A program made the translations under genes and the position numbers. The notes under the pieces were generated by a model. The model saw only the letters and a program-made list of their open reading frames with translations. It had not been told where the DNA came from and made no database searches. A stretch of 64,000 nucleotides of DNA, taken from Candidatus Aenigmatarchaeota archaeon. GTDB taxonomy: Archaea; Aenigmatarchaeota; Aenigmatarchaeia; CG10238-14; SCSR01. The stretch spans positions 124,001 through 188,000 of the forward strand of contig JACPAE010000002.1 of NCBI GenBank assembly GCA_016181005.1, in the 5' to 3' direction. Below, in pieces: positions 49,445-58,596 of the stretch (position 1 is its first letter; each line of letters starts with the position of its first letter).

Positions 49445-49481
49445 TTACACTTGACTAGTAGAATTTCTTCCCTATATCAAT
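49445..49481 (-). other. 37-nt 16S insertion within universal GYACACACCGCCCGTC (E. coli ~1397/1398)
   Basis: GACGGGCGGT + 37 nt + GTGTGCAAGGAGCAGGGAC on plus strand. Confidence 0.8.
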
Positions 49482-49957
49482 GTGTGCAAGGAGCAGGGAC
49501 CTATTCGGCGAACGAATTCACGACAGAAAGATGGTTCTTCAGGTGTCCAACCCTCAAAATCATCAGCACCTTCCTATCTTGGTGACGTTCGCCTACTAGC
49601 GATTCCGGCTTCATGCGGATGAGTTACAATCCGCAATTCGAACTGAGCATGCTTTTAGGGGATTTGCTTCTCCTTTCGGAGTTGCATCCCATTGTGGCAT
49701 GCATTGTAGGTCGCGTGTAGCCCAGGAGGTCCGCGCCATACAGACCTACCGTCGCCCATTCCTTCCTCTGGTTTATCACCAGCGGTCTCGTATAAGTGCT
49801 TGCTTTCCGGAGAAAGCAGTGGCAACATACGATATGGGTCTCGCTCGGTAGTTATGAGGAAATTGAGTTTACAACTTACCCCATTTTAACCGACTTAACG
49901 GCACGTCTTTACCGCTGTGCATATCGCATCATGACATAACACAGTCACGATACGAGC

Positions 49958-50788
49958 TTTATCGTTCGATCAATTCCCTAAGTAAAAATACTTTTTGTTG
50001 TTTTTTCTCATCTTTGAGAAATAACTTGCTAAGAATTTTAACAGCAGAATTAAATGATATTTTAAGATCGTATGCATTTCTGTTCTTATAAGTTGATATC
50101 CATCCGCTAATGTTGAATTTCTTCAATAATGAAAAATCTTTTCTTGCTTCTTCAAGACTACCGTAGGTTATTTTTATTGGACTTGTCCTATATTTAACTG
50201 CGTACAACATTAATGTTCCATCGGCATCTATACGACCAGAAAGATACGCAAGTAACTCATTTTCTCTTTGAATTAAGGTTTCTCGATCCTGTTCTAAATT
50301 TTCTAGAATTCTTCGAATTAAACCTGAATTTATTTTAACTCTTGATGCATCACCATTGTTAATGGAAACTTTCTTCAACATCTTTCTTTCTTTTACGATT
50401 CGCTCAAGGAACTTCATAAATTCATCCAACAGTTTTTCATTTGTGTTTGTGATGCCAACTGAATTTCCAAACCAATATTTATCACCACACCAAAGCCCAA
50501 GGTTATAGAAGAATTTTTCATCAATTTGTAAGAATCTTGTCACATTAACCGAATTTTCGAACTGATTCCTAACATTTGATTTTAGTGAATTTTTCTCAAC
50601 TGAGACGTACTTATTAATGTACTCCTTCGGTAATACTAGTTTTAAATCCAATTTTTGGACTGTGCTTTCGATTTCCATTTTCACTCACTTGTTAACTGAA
50701 ATAATGTGAAGCTGGGTATATCTGGTTTTAGTCTTGTGATATGAAATAGAAATCAAGATATACCCAACTATTTAGAAACTGAGTCGAA
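49958..50788 (-). mobile_element. 16S rRNA intron with LAGLIDADG gene at E. coli ~1067/1068
   Basis: Exons ...GGCCATCGTCA | ... | GCTCGTATCGTGA. Confidence 0.88.
49959..50684 (-). CDS. LAGLIDADG homing endonuclease
   Basis: LLAYLSGRIDADGTLMLY; 241 aa. Confidence 0.9.
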   Translation of the reverse strand: MKMEIESTVQKLDLKLVLPKEYINKYVSVEKNSLKSNVRNQFENSVNVTRFLQIDEKFFYNLGLWCGDKYWFGNSVGITNTNEKLLDEFMKFLERIVKERKMLKKVSINNGDASRVKINSGLIRRILENLEQDRETLIQRENELLAYLSGRIDADGTLMLYAVKYRTSPIKITYGSLEEARKDFSLLKKFNISGWISTYKNRNAYDLKISFNSAVKILSKLFLKDEKKQQKVFLLRELIER

Positions 50789-51890
50789 TGACGATGGCCA
50801 TGCAGCAGCTCTCGGCTTGTTAGGTAAGACCTTCAGCCTGACCTTCATCCTGCCGTCGCCCCTGGTGAGATGCCCGGCGTTGAATCCAATTGAACCGCAA
50901 CCTCCACCGCTTGTGTGCTCCCCCGCTTGAACTAGAGCCAGAACTAACTGAACCCTATCAATTCCCTTAAGTAAAGTGTGGGTAACACACGATACCAATC
51001 CTGCTAACCCATTTCACCCTTGCGAGTATACTCCCCAGGTGGCCCACTTAACACCTACGCTCCGGCACCGCAATCTCCCAAGAAGATTGCAGCACCAAGT
51101 GGGCATCGTTTACTGCTAGGACTAACGGGGTATCTAATCCCGGTCGCTCCCCTAGCCTTCGTCCCTCACCGTCAGACAAGTTCCAGACAGACGCCTTCGC
51201 CACCGGTGGTCCCTCTAGGATTAACGGATTTAACCCCTACCCTAGAAGTACCTCTGTCCTCTCCCTCTCTCAAGCCTGCCAGTATTCCCCGCAAGCCTGA
51301 CAGTTTACTGCCAGATTTCACAGGGAACTTAACAAGCCGGCTACGGACGCTTTAGACCCAATAATAGTGACCATCACTTGAGCCTCGGGTATTACCGTGT
51401 ACCGTGCTACCTTTGCGTATAGCATGGCGGCTGGCACCCGTATTGCCCGGCCCTTATTCTCCGTCCTGTTTTCAGACGGCAAAAGTTTCTGCAATGCAGA
51501 AACACTCCAAGTCCCCTTTTCGCCCGTTAAGGCATTGAAAAGTTTTCTCTCCTGCTGCGTTCCGTAGAACCTGGATTCATGTCTCAGAATCCATCTTAGG
51601 GCTCCTACTTCCATAGCCCTCACTCGTTATAGGTTTGATAGTTCGTTACACTATCAACAGCCTGATGAGCCGCAGTCCCATCCTTAGCCGCAAAAGCTTT
51701 CGTTCTAGCCACATTCCAGTAAGCTAGAACTATGGCGTATTAGCCGCACTTTCGCACGTTTATTCGCCCGCTAAGGGCAGGTTGACTACGTGTTATGAAG
51801 CAATTCAGGTCGGGTCTTACCCGATCCCTTCGCATGGATTAGTAGAACTCGGATAGCAATGGTCTCTGGCGGGATCAGCCAGAATTGGCG

Positions 51891-51930
51891 GTCTAACCCT
51901 CTAAGGTTTCATCATAATTGACCTTACCTG
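51891..51930 (-). other. 5' strand of 16S pre-rRNA processing stem
   Basis: GTCTAACCCTC ... TTGACCTTACCTG pair with 49115..49152. Confidence 0.7.
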
Positions 51931-52059
51931 CAACGCTACTGCAGAATAGCTGTTGAACCACGAACTAGAATTAACTTTTTCATTCATTGTCAGTCGACGT
52001 AGTCAAAGTTAAACGCCTTTAGCTCGTGAGACTAAACAGATTATATGACAAGGAGGTAT

Positions 52060-52368
52060 TTAAAGATTTTCTGGGTCAAGAGAAAGAGCATATTCTCTAC
52101 CCTCTTCTGTAAGGGAATAGCGGGAGGTGTATGAATGCTTTAAAGTTTCAGCAGTGACTAAACCTGCCTCATTAAGCTCTTTAAAATAAGAAGAAAGAGA
52201 AGTACCTGGAAGGAATCTTCCCTTGAATACGTTTTCTACTATTATACTAAGATTTCTATGTGTTCCTTCCTCTGGTTCACTGTTTCTCAGCAATGTGTAC
52301 AAAATAACATTTTTGGCTTTTTGTGCAACTGCCGGACTTTTCCAAAATTCGTACAAGTCTGTTGTCAT
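52060..52368 (-). CDS. Winged-helix DNA-binding protein
   Basis: YFKELNEAGLVTAETLKHSYTSRYSLTEEGREYA; internal Met start preferred since the upstream extension runs over tRNA-His. Confidence 0.55.
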   Translation of the reverse strand: MTTDLYEFWKSPAVAQKAKNVILYTLLRNSEPEEGTHRNLSIIVENVFKGRFLPGTSLSSYFKELNEAGLVTAETLKHSYTSRYSLTEEGREYALSLDPENL

Positions 52369-52426
52369 ACTTTTAATAGAGGAGGGTAAAACATTTAAAG
52401 TTTTAATGACGCGGGAAATAAAAGGT

Positions 52427-52500
52427 AGGTCCAGGTGCGGGAATCGAACCCGCGCCCCGAGGACCACAACCTCGTACTCTACCATTAAGCCAACCCGGAC
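52427..52500 (-). tRNA. tRNA-His(GTG)
   Basis: GTCCGGG..., CGAGG TTGTGGT CCTCG, T-arm GCGGG TTCGATT CCCGC; C73 discriminator. Confidence 0.93.
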
Positions 52501-52507
52501 ATTCTGA

Positions 52508-52630
52508 TGCTGGTGGAGGGAATTGAACCCTCGACCTCTGCGAATCATGTCATCTTTTCATCAAAGCTCATTTGACTTTATGAGCACAGCATAGGCTCTT
52601 TCGATGTTCTAACCACTGAACTACACCAGC
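52508..52630 (-). tRNA. tRNA-Met(CAT)-like with two introns (15 nt at ~26/27 and 35 nt in anticodon loop)
   Basis: Removing 52590..52604 and ~52543..52577 gives an exact 73-nt cloverleaf: GCTGGTG TA GTTC AGTGGTTA GAAC A CTGTG CTCATAA CGCAG AGGTC GAGGG TTCAATT CCCTC CACCAGC A. Confidence 0.88.
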
Positions 52631-52679
52631 TTCATTAATTAAATAAGCATTTCGAATTAATTTAAATGGAAGTGTATTT

Positions 52680-53669
52680 ATGCACTTGATAATTTTCGGC
52701 CCGCACGGCTCTGGCAAAGGCACGCAGGCGGAGAAGATATCCCAGCACTATGGTATAGTACGTGTCACCACCGGCGACATATTCAGGGAGAATATAGGAA
52801 AAGGCACCCTGCTTGGGAAACGAGCAAAGAAGTACATGGAATCGAACGTTTACGTCCCGGACCAGGTAACTAATGGCATGGTTAAAGAGAGGCTTCAGAG
52901 AGCTGATTGTAAAAATGGATTCATATTGGACGGCTATCCACGAACTCTTAACCAGGTAAAGTTTCTTGATAAACTTCTCGGAAAATTGAAAGTTAAATTA
53001 GATGCTGTTGTCAATTTGCAAGTTGGTGAAGATGAAGTTGTGAAGAGATTGTTGAAGAGGGCAAGGAACACTGACGATACCGAAGAAGGAATTAGAAAGC
53101 GTGCTAAGGAGTATGAGATAAAGGCAAAGCCAGTTTTAAACTATTACAAGAAAAAAAGCAAGGTGGTTGATGTGAACGGTGGGCAAACTATAGATAAAGT
53201 TTTTCAAGACATTAAAACAATATTAGACAAGGTGCAAAAGATAGAAAGAACGCTTGTTATTGTAAAGCCGGATGGTGTGAAAAGGAAACTTACTGACGAG
53301 ATTGTTAGAAGGTACGAAGCCGCTGGCTTGAAGGTTGTGGCGATGAAGAAGGTAGAGGCATCCTCTTCAATGTTAAGCTTGCACTATTCAGCACATGTAA
53401 AAAAGCCTTTTTACAAGGGGCTTGTAAAGTTCATGACGGAAGGGCCAGTTGCGGCGATGATAGTTGAAGGTGAAAATGCAGTTGCACGAGTAAGGGAGAT
53501 TACAGGGGTCACTGACCCAAGTAGGGCGCAGAAAGGAACCATACGCGGGGATCTTGGAGACGACTCTACAGAAAGGGCGGACAAGGAAGGCAGGGCAATA
53601 AGGAATCTGGTGCATGCGTCGGGGAGTAAAGAGGAAGCCGAAAAAGAAATCAAACTTTGGTTTGGATAG
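52680..53669 (+). CDS. Adenylate kinase-nucleoside diphosphate kinase fusion
   Basis: GPHGSGKGTQAEKI ... RNTDDTEEGIRKR (Adk); ERTLVIVKPDGVKRKL ... RNLVHASGSKEEAEKEIKLWF (Ndk). Confidence 0.92.
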   Translation: MHLIIFGPHGSGKGTQAEKISQHYGIVRVTTGDIFRENIGKGTLLGKRAKKYMESNVYVPDQVTNGMVKERLQRADCKNGFILDGYPRTLNQVKFLDKLLGKLKVKLDAVVNLQVGEDEVVKRLLKRARNTDDTEEGIRKRAKEYEIKAKPVLNYYKKKSKVVDVNGGQTIDKVFQDIKTILDKVQKIERTLVIVKPDGVKRKLTDEIVRRYEAAGLKVVAMKKVEASSSMLSLHYSAHVKKPFYKGLVKFMTEGPVAAMIVEGENAVARVREITGVTDPSRAQKGTIRGDLGDDSTERADKEGRAIRNLVHASGSKEEAEKEIKLWFG

Positions 53670-53673
53670 GAAT

Positions 53674-54159
53674 ATGTATCAACCTGTTATAAGAGCTGCG
53701 AGAATTTCTGAGGTCGATTTACTACACGAACTAATAAGAAGTGAAAGCTTTAGACCTGTAGGAGACGATTGGAAAGGATTTTTATTATACATACCCAAAC
53801 CGCAACTGAAGAGCTATGTGGAAGGCGGCAGATTCTTGGTTTTAGACCAAGATAACGAAGCTGTTGGGTGTGTTTTTCCTGATGAATATGATGACATCAT
53901 GGAGCTCAGGTCTCTTGTGGTCATACCAAAATACAGAAACAATGGTTTTGCGGAATATCTTATAGATGCTGTAAAGCAAATCGCAAGAGACAAGGGTTAT
54001 TCTGAAGTGTATACCCTTACGAGAACTCCGCGTGTTTTTGAGAAGTATGGATTTGTTCTGGCAGAAGACAGACCTCTGCAAAAGGTTGTGAAGGACTGTT
54101 TGTCCTGCCCAAGATATGAGAACTGTGACGAAATAACAATGATGGCTAGATTAAAGTAA
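53674..54159 (+). CDS. GNAT-family N-acetyltransferase
   Basis: LRSLVVIPKYRNNGFAEYLIDAVKQIARDKGYSEVYTLTRTPRVFEKYGF. Confidence 0.85.
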   Translation: MYQPVIRAARISEVDLLHELIRSESFRPVGDDWKGFLLYIPKPQLKSYVEGGRFLVLDQDNEAVGCVFPDEYDDIMELRSLVVIPKYRNNGFAEYLIDAVKQIARDKGYSEVYTLTRTPRVFEKYGFVLAEDRPLQKVVKDCLSCPRYENCDEITMMARLK

Positions 54160-54186
54160 ATAATTGACAAATACAAAAGAATTGAT

Positions 54187-55881
54187 ATGTTCGAGAGGGA
54201 AATTTTAAAGCTTTTGAAAACTGCAGGTGTGCATGCAACAGAAGATGTTTTAGAAACGTCGCCGAAAGATGAATTTGGAGATTTGTCGTTTCCATGCTTC
54301 AATCTCGCCAAAGAGCGAAAAATGAATCCTGCGGAAATCGCAAAAGATATTGCATCCAAAATTAAAATTCCTGGAAATTACAACATAGAGAAAGTGGAAG
54401 TTGTAGGAGCCTACGTAAACTTTTTTTACAATTATTCAAAGTTGTCTAAATTGGTTTTGACGGATGTTCTAAAGAAGAAAGCCGAGTTCGGGAAAAGTGG
54501 GAATAGGAAGGGAAAGATATTAGTGGAATTTGCGCATCCGAACACTCATAAACTGTTTCACATAGGGCATTTGAGAAACATCACGACTGGAGAATCCTTA
54601 TCAAGAATTATGGAGTTTAACGGGTTCGATGTCATAAGGGCAAACTACCAGGGAGATGTCGGGCTTCACATTGCAAAATGTCTGTGGGGAATAAAAAAAA
54701 CTGGCATTAAGAAGTTTGCATCCCTTGGTGAGAAAATAACCTTCTTGGGCAAGGCTTATGCAACAGGAAGCAAGGCATTCGAGGAAGATGCTACGGCTAA
54801 GAACGAAATTGTTGAATTAAACAAGCAAATATACAAAGGAGACCGAACTGTACTGAAACTTTGGAAAGAAACCAGAAAATGGAGTTTGGATTATTTCGAC
54901 GGAATATACAAAAGAGTAAATACAAGGTTCGACAGGCTTTATTTCGAGTCGGAAGTTGCGGCAAAGGGATTGGCGATTGCCAAAAAGGCTTTGAAGAAAG
55001 GCATACTGACAAAAAGCGAAGGCGCTATCATTTTTGATGGCGAGAAACATGGGCTTGATAAGAGGGTGTTTATAAACCAAATAGGGTTTCCGACTTACGA
55101 GGCGAAGGAACTAGGGCTTGCTGAGCTGGAGTTCTCGGAGTTTGGGAATATCAGAAAGGCCATACACGTTGTCGGACCTGAGCAGTCCAGCTTCTTTAAA
55201 GTGATGTTCAAGGTAGAGGAATTGCTGAACCCAAAGAAGTTCAAGGGCAAGCAGCAGCATCTCGCATACGGCTGGGTAAGATTGAAAGAAGGGAAGATGT
55301 CGTCCAGGCTAGGAAATGTCGTAGAAGGCGAGCACCTATTGAATGAATTGAAAAGAATCGTGTTGGAAAATTATCTTAACAAGCAGGATTATCCAAGCGG
55401 GAAAAAGATGAGGATAGCAGAAAAGATAGCTGTTGGTGCCGCCAAATATTTCTTCTTGAGATTTGACATACCGTCAGAAATATCTTTTGATCTGAGCCAA
55501 GCGGCGTCGATAGAAGGGAACACAGGTCCTTACATACAATATGCTTATACCAGATGCGCGAGCATTGTCAGGAAAGCTGGGAAATGGAAGCCAAACCATG
55601 GCAATGATGAGATGGAGCTGGAGGAAAAAAGAATAGTAAAGCTATTATCAGGTTTTCCAAGAATTGCCAGCCAAGCAGCAGATGATATGAAACCAAATTA
55701 TATTTGCAATTATGTATACGAGCTGGCAACTGCCTTGAACAACTTTTATGAAAAACATAGAGTCATAGACGTGAAAAATATCAACCTGAGAAATTTCAGG
55801 CTGACTTTAATCAAATCTGCCCAGACGGTATTGGGAAACTGTTTGGAACTGTTGGGAATAGAAACTGTTGAAAGAATGTGA
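54187..55881 (+). CDS. argS: Arginyl-tRNA synthetase
   Basis: VEFAHPNTHKLFHIGHLRN; QHLAYGWVRLKEGKMSSRLGNVV. Confidence 0.94.
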   Translation: MFEREILKLLKTAGVHATEDVLETSPKDEFGDLSFPCFNLAKERKMNPAEIAKDIASKIKIPGNYNIEKVEVVGAYVNFFYNYSKLSKLVLTDVLKKKAEFGKSGNRKGKILVEFAHPNTHKLFHIGHLRNITTGESLSRIMEFNGFDVIRANYQGDVGLHIAKCLWGIKKTGIKKFASLGEKITFLGKAYATGSKAFEEDATAKNEIVELNKQIYKGDRTVLKLWKETRKWSLDYFDGIYKRVNTRFDRLYFESEVAAKGLAIAKKALKKGILTKSEGAIIFDGEKHGLDKRVFINQIGFPTYEAKELGLAELEFSEFGNIRKAIHVVGPEQSSFFKVMFKVEELLNPKKFKGKQQHLAYGWVRLKEGKMSSRLGNVVEGEHLLNELKRIVLENYLNKQDYPSGKKMRIAEKIAVGAAKYFFLRFDIPSEISFDLSQAASIEGNTGPYIQYAYTRCASIVRKAGKWKPNHGNDEMELEEKRIVKLLSGFPRIASQAADDMKPNYICNYVYELATALNNFYEKHRVIDVKNINLRNFRLTLIKSAQTVLGNCLELLGIETVERM

Positions 55882-55882
55882 A

Positions 55883-57307
55883 TTACTCTTTTACGAAATG
55901 CTTTAGACTTTTCGAGACTTTCTTTTCTTTCTGGTTCAGTGAATGTATCGCCATCCCGTACGCGTCCATGACAGCCTCTCTGAATGCCTCTACAAGTGTA
56001 GGATGGGGATGAAGAGTGTTTATAACATCGTCCGCTTTCAAGTATTTCAACGCAAGTATCGCCTCGCCTATCATATCTGAAGCGCGCTCATTGATCATGT
56101 GAACCCCCAGAAACTTTTTGGTCTTCTTGTCTATTATGACCTTTACCAAACCGTACGAATCCCCAAGTGTCATCGCACGGCCGCTGGCCTTGAAGTAGAA
56201 TTTGCCAACCTTAACATCATGCTTCTTCCTCGCGTCGTCCTCTGTCATGCCTATTCGCGCTATTTCGGGTATCGCATAAATGCAGTAGGGCACCAGCCGA
56301 CCTTTCATGGAGGAATTAAATCCCATTGTGTTCTCTGCCGCAACAATTCCGTTTTCAATAGCCTCATGTGCAACTCTCCCGCCGGCAACATCTCCAACAG
56401 CATAAACGCCCTTAACAGAGGTCTCCATCTTGTCATTTACCATAACCTTACCGAACTCGTCAGTCTTGACGCCTACAGTTTCAAGCCCAATATTTTGGGT
56501 GTTCGGCCTTCTGCCGGTTGAAACAAGGACCTTGCTGCTTTCGATAGTCTTGCCGTTAGAAAGCTTTACCCTGACTTTGCCTTCGTCGCTTATTTCAGCC
56601 ACTTTTGCATTAGTCAATATTTTGACCCCCTTATCTTTCAATATTTTTTCTACTCTTGATGAAATGTCCCTGTCTTCAAAAGACAACAGCCTGTCAAGCA
56701 TCTCAACAATCGTCACATCAGCGCCGAATTGGGAAAATATGCATGCGAACTCTACACCCTCCGGCCCGCCGCCGACAATCAAAATATCCTTCGGTATTTC
56801 TGCGGTCGAGAGAAATTCTTCGCTAGTGAAAATATTCTTGCTTCCCGAAAAAATTTTCGGCTTGGTGCCAGTGCTGCCGGTCGCAATGATTATATTCTTG
56901 CACTTTAACGTTTCTTCGAACTTGTCTCCCTTGTAAACAGAAACCTCGTGCCTTGACTTTATCCTGCCCACACCACTAAAAATTTTGACCCCATTCGATT
57001 TCAATAGTGTTTCCACCCCTTTCATCAGCTTGTTCAGAAGCATGTTTCTGCTTTCCATCATCTGCTTCTGATCAACTCCTTCGCTTGTCATCCTTATTCC
57101 GAACTGTCTTGCTAACGGGATGTTCGACTGTATCTCCGCAAGTTTTATCATCGTCTTGCTAGGGATGCAGCCATAGTTATTGCATATGCCGCCCAACCTG
57201 TCCCTTTCAATCAATGCAACTTTTCCGCCTAACTGCGCAGCCCGAATAGCGGCAACGTATCCCCCTGGGCCTCCTCCTATGACTACGACATTGAACTCTT
57301 CCGTCAT
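55883..57307 (-). CDS. lpdA: Dihydrolipoamide dehydrogenase-like flavoprotein
   Basis: VVVIGGGPGGYVAAIRAAQLGGKVALIERDRLGGICNNYGCIPSK. Confidence 0.9.
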   Translation of the reverse strand: MTEEFNVVVIGGGPGGYVAAIRAAQLGGKVALIERDRLGGICNNYGCIPSKTMIKLAEIQSNIPLARQFGIRMTSEGVDQKQMMESRNMLLNKLMKGVETLLKSNGVKIFSGVGRIKSRHEVSVYKGDKFEETLKCKNIIIATGSTGTKPKIFSGSKNIFTSEEFLSTAEIPKDILIVGGGPEGVEFACIFSQFGADVTIVEMLDRLLSFEDRDISSRVEKILKDKGVKILTNAKVAEISDEGKVRVKLSNGKTIESSKVLVSTGRRPNTQNIGLETVGVKTDEFGKVMVNDKMETSVKGVYAVGDVAGGRVAHEAIENGIVAAENTMGFNSSMKGRLVPYCIYAIPEIARIGMTEDDARKKHDVKVGKFYFKASGRAMTLGDSYGLVKVIIDKKTKKFLGVHMINERASDMIGEAILALKYLKADDVINTLHPHPTLVEAFREAVMDAYGMAIHSLNQKEKKVSKSLKHFVKE

Positions 57308-58596
57308 TTGCTAATTGCCTCTTTTACGAAACTAATTTCTCCTGCAAGATTAGAATCGAATTTTGATTCACTTAAAAATTTACTTCCGTCCAAGGTCAAC
57401 GGTTTGACGTTTTCTTTTGCGACAAACCCAGGCGATGTCCAAGAGAACGGTCCCATCATAATTCCAGGGTATATCGATGTCTTGATTCCTGTTTTTGTAT
57501 AGTCTCCCATAACAACTCCAAACTTTCTCCTGCCTGTGTCAACCATTTGGCCTTTTACATTCAGTCTTATTGACTTGTTGTCGTGCCTTAAATTTGCGAT
57601 TATGGTGCCTGCTGCAAGGTTGCAGTTGTCGCCGATTACAGAATCGCCCACGTATGATAGATGTTCTATTTTCGTGTTGTCCCCTATAATAGTGTTCTTT
57701 ACCTCAACCGCATTTCCTATCCTGCATCCATTGCCTATGACAGAATTAACCCTTATGAAACAATTCGGCCCTATTGTGCAGTTGCTGCCAATTATGACAG
57801 GGCCTTCTATATAGGCACCAGACTTGATAATGGTGTTTTTACCCACACTGACAGAACCTTTCATCATGACATTTTTTTCGGCAGCTGGGACGTTTGAGAC
57901 GATTTCTTTCATCAGCATTTCATTAGCGATTAGGAGATCCCATGGATAACCTATTGGCACCCACTTGCCAGCAATCACACATTTCACAGGATGCTTCCCG
58001 CACATCTTAAAGACCGCATCAGTGACCTCGAACTCATCCCGCGGGGATTTCTTCACATCTTCCAAAAAGTTGAAAATATCTTTGTTCATTACATAAAGTC
58101 CAGTGTTAGTTAACTTTGAATCGGGATTTTTAGGTTTTTCAATTATATTTTTTACAAATCCTTTCTCAACTTCAACTGAAGCAAAATTTTCCGGATTTTC
58201 CTTTTCATTTGCCAATAGACAGAGGCCACTCTTTAAACACTTCTTGATGTCGTCGCTATGGTAAATGTCATCTCCGCACATTACAAGGAATGTTTCGTCC
58301 TTTATCATGTCCTTCGCTTGCAGTAACGCATGACCCGTGCCCATTCGCTGCTCCTGCGAGACGAATTTTAAATTCATTCCAAATGAATTGTTCTTGAGGA
58401 AATTTTTTATCTTGTCCTGCAAATAACCTACAACCAGTATCACGTCTCTAATTCCACTCTTTTTTAATTGTTCAAGATTATGCTGCAATATTGTTTTGCC
58501 GGCAACTTGCAACAGAGGTTTTGGCTTTGTATAAGTCAATGGGCGCATTCGAGTACTATCGCCCGCCAATAGCATTACAGCTTTCATTCGATTCAC
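57304..58596 (-). CDS. Bifunctional sugar-1-phosphate nucleotidylyltransferase/acetyltransferase (GlmU-like)
   Basis: AVMLLAGDSTRMRPLTYTKPKPLLQVAGKTILQHNLEQL plus left-handed beta-helix hexapeptides. Confidence 0.88.
   Translation of the reverse strand: MNRMKAVMLLAGDSTRMRPLTYTKPKPLLQVAGKTILQHNLEQLKKSGIRDVILVVGYLQDKIKNFLKNNSFGMNLKFVSQEQRMGTGHALLQAKDMIKDETFLVMCGDDIYHSDDIKKCLKSGLCLLANEKENPENFASVEVEKGFVKNIIEKPKNPDSKLTNTGLYVMNKDIFNFLEDVKKSPRDEFEVTDAVFKMCGKHPVKCVIAGKWVPIGYPWDLLIANEMLMKEIVSNVPAAEKNVMMKGSVSVGKNTIIKSGAYIEGPVIIGSNCTIGPNCFIRVNSVIGNGCRIGNAVEVKNTIIGDNTKIEHLSYVGDSVIGDNCNLAAGTIIANLRHDNKSIRLNVKGQMVDTGRRKFGVVMGDYTKTGIKTSIYPGIMMGPFSWTSPGFVAKENVKPLTLDGSKFLSESKFDSNLAGEISFVKEAISK

Larger units (their letters stand above)
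49176..51886 (-). rRNA. rrs: 16S rRNA, interrupted (approximate ends)
   Basis: 5' ATTCTGGCTGATCCCGCCAGAG; 3' GGATCACCTCCT anti-SD; ~2.7 kb vs ~1.5 kb typical. Confidence 0.95.

Noticed and set aside
51020-51623. ORFs 51020..51355 (+) and 51318..51623 (-) in 16S
   Set aside because: Overlap conserved uninterrupted 16S sequence
41940-52060. 5S rRNA gene near the rRNA cluster
   Set aside because: No recognisable 5S sequence seen in this region
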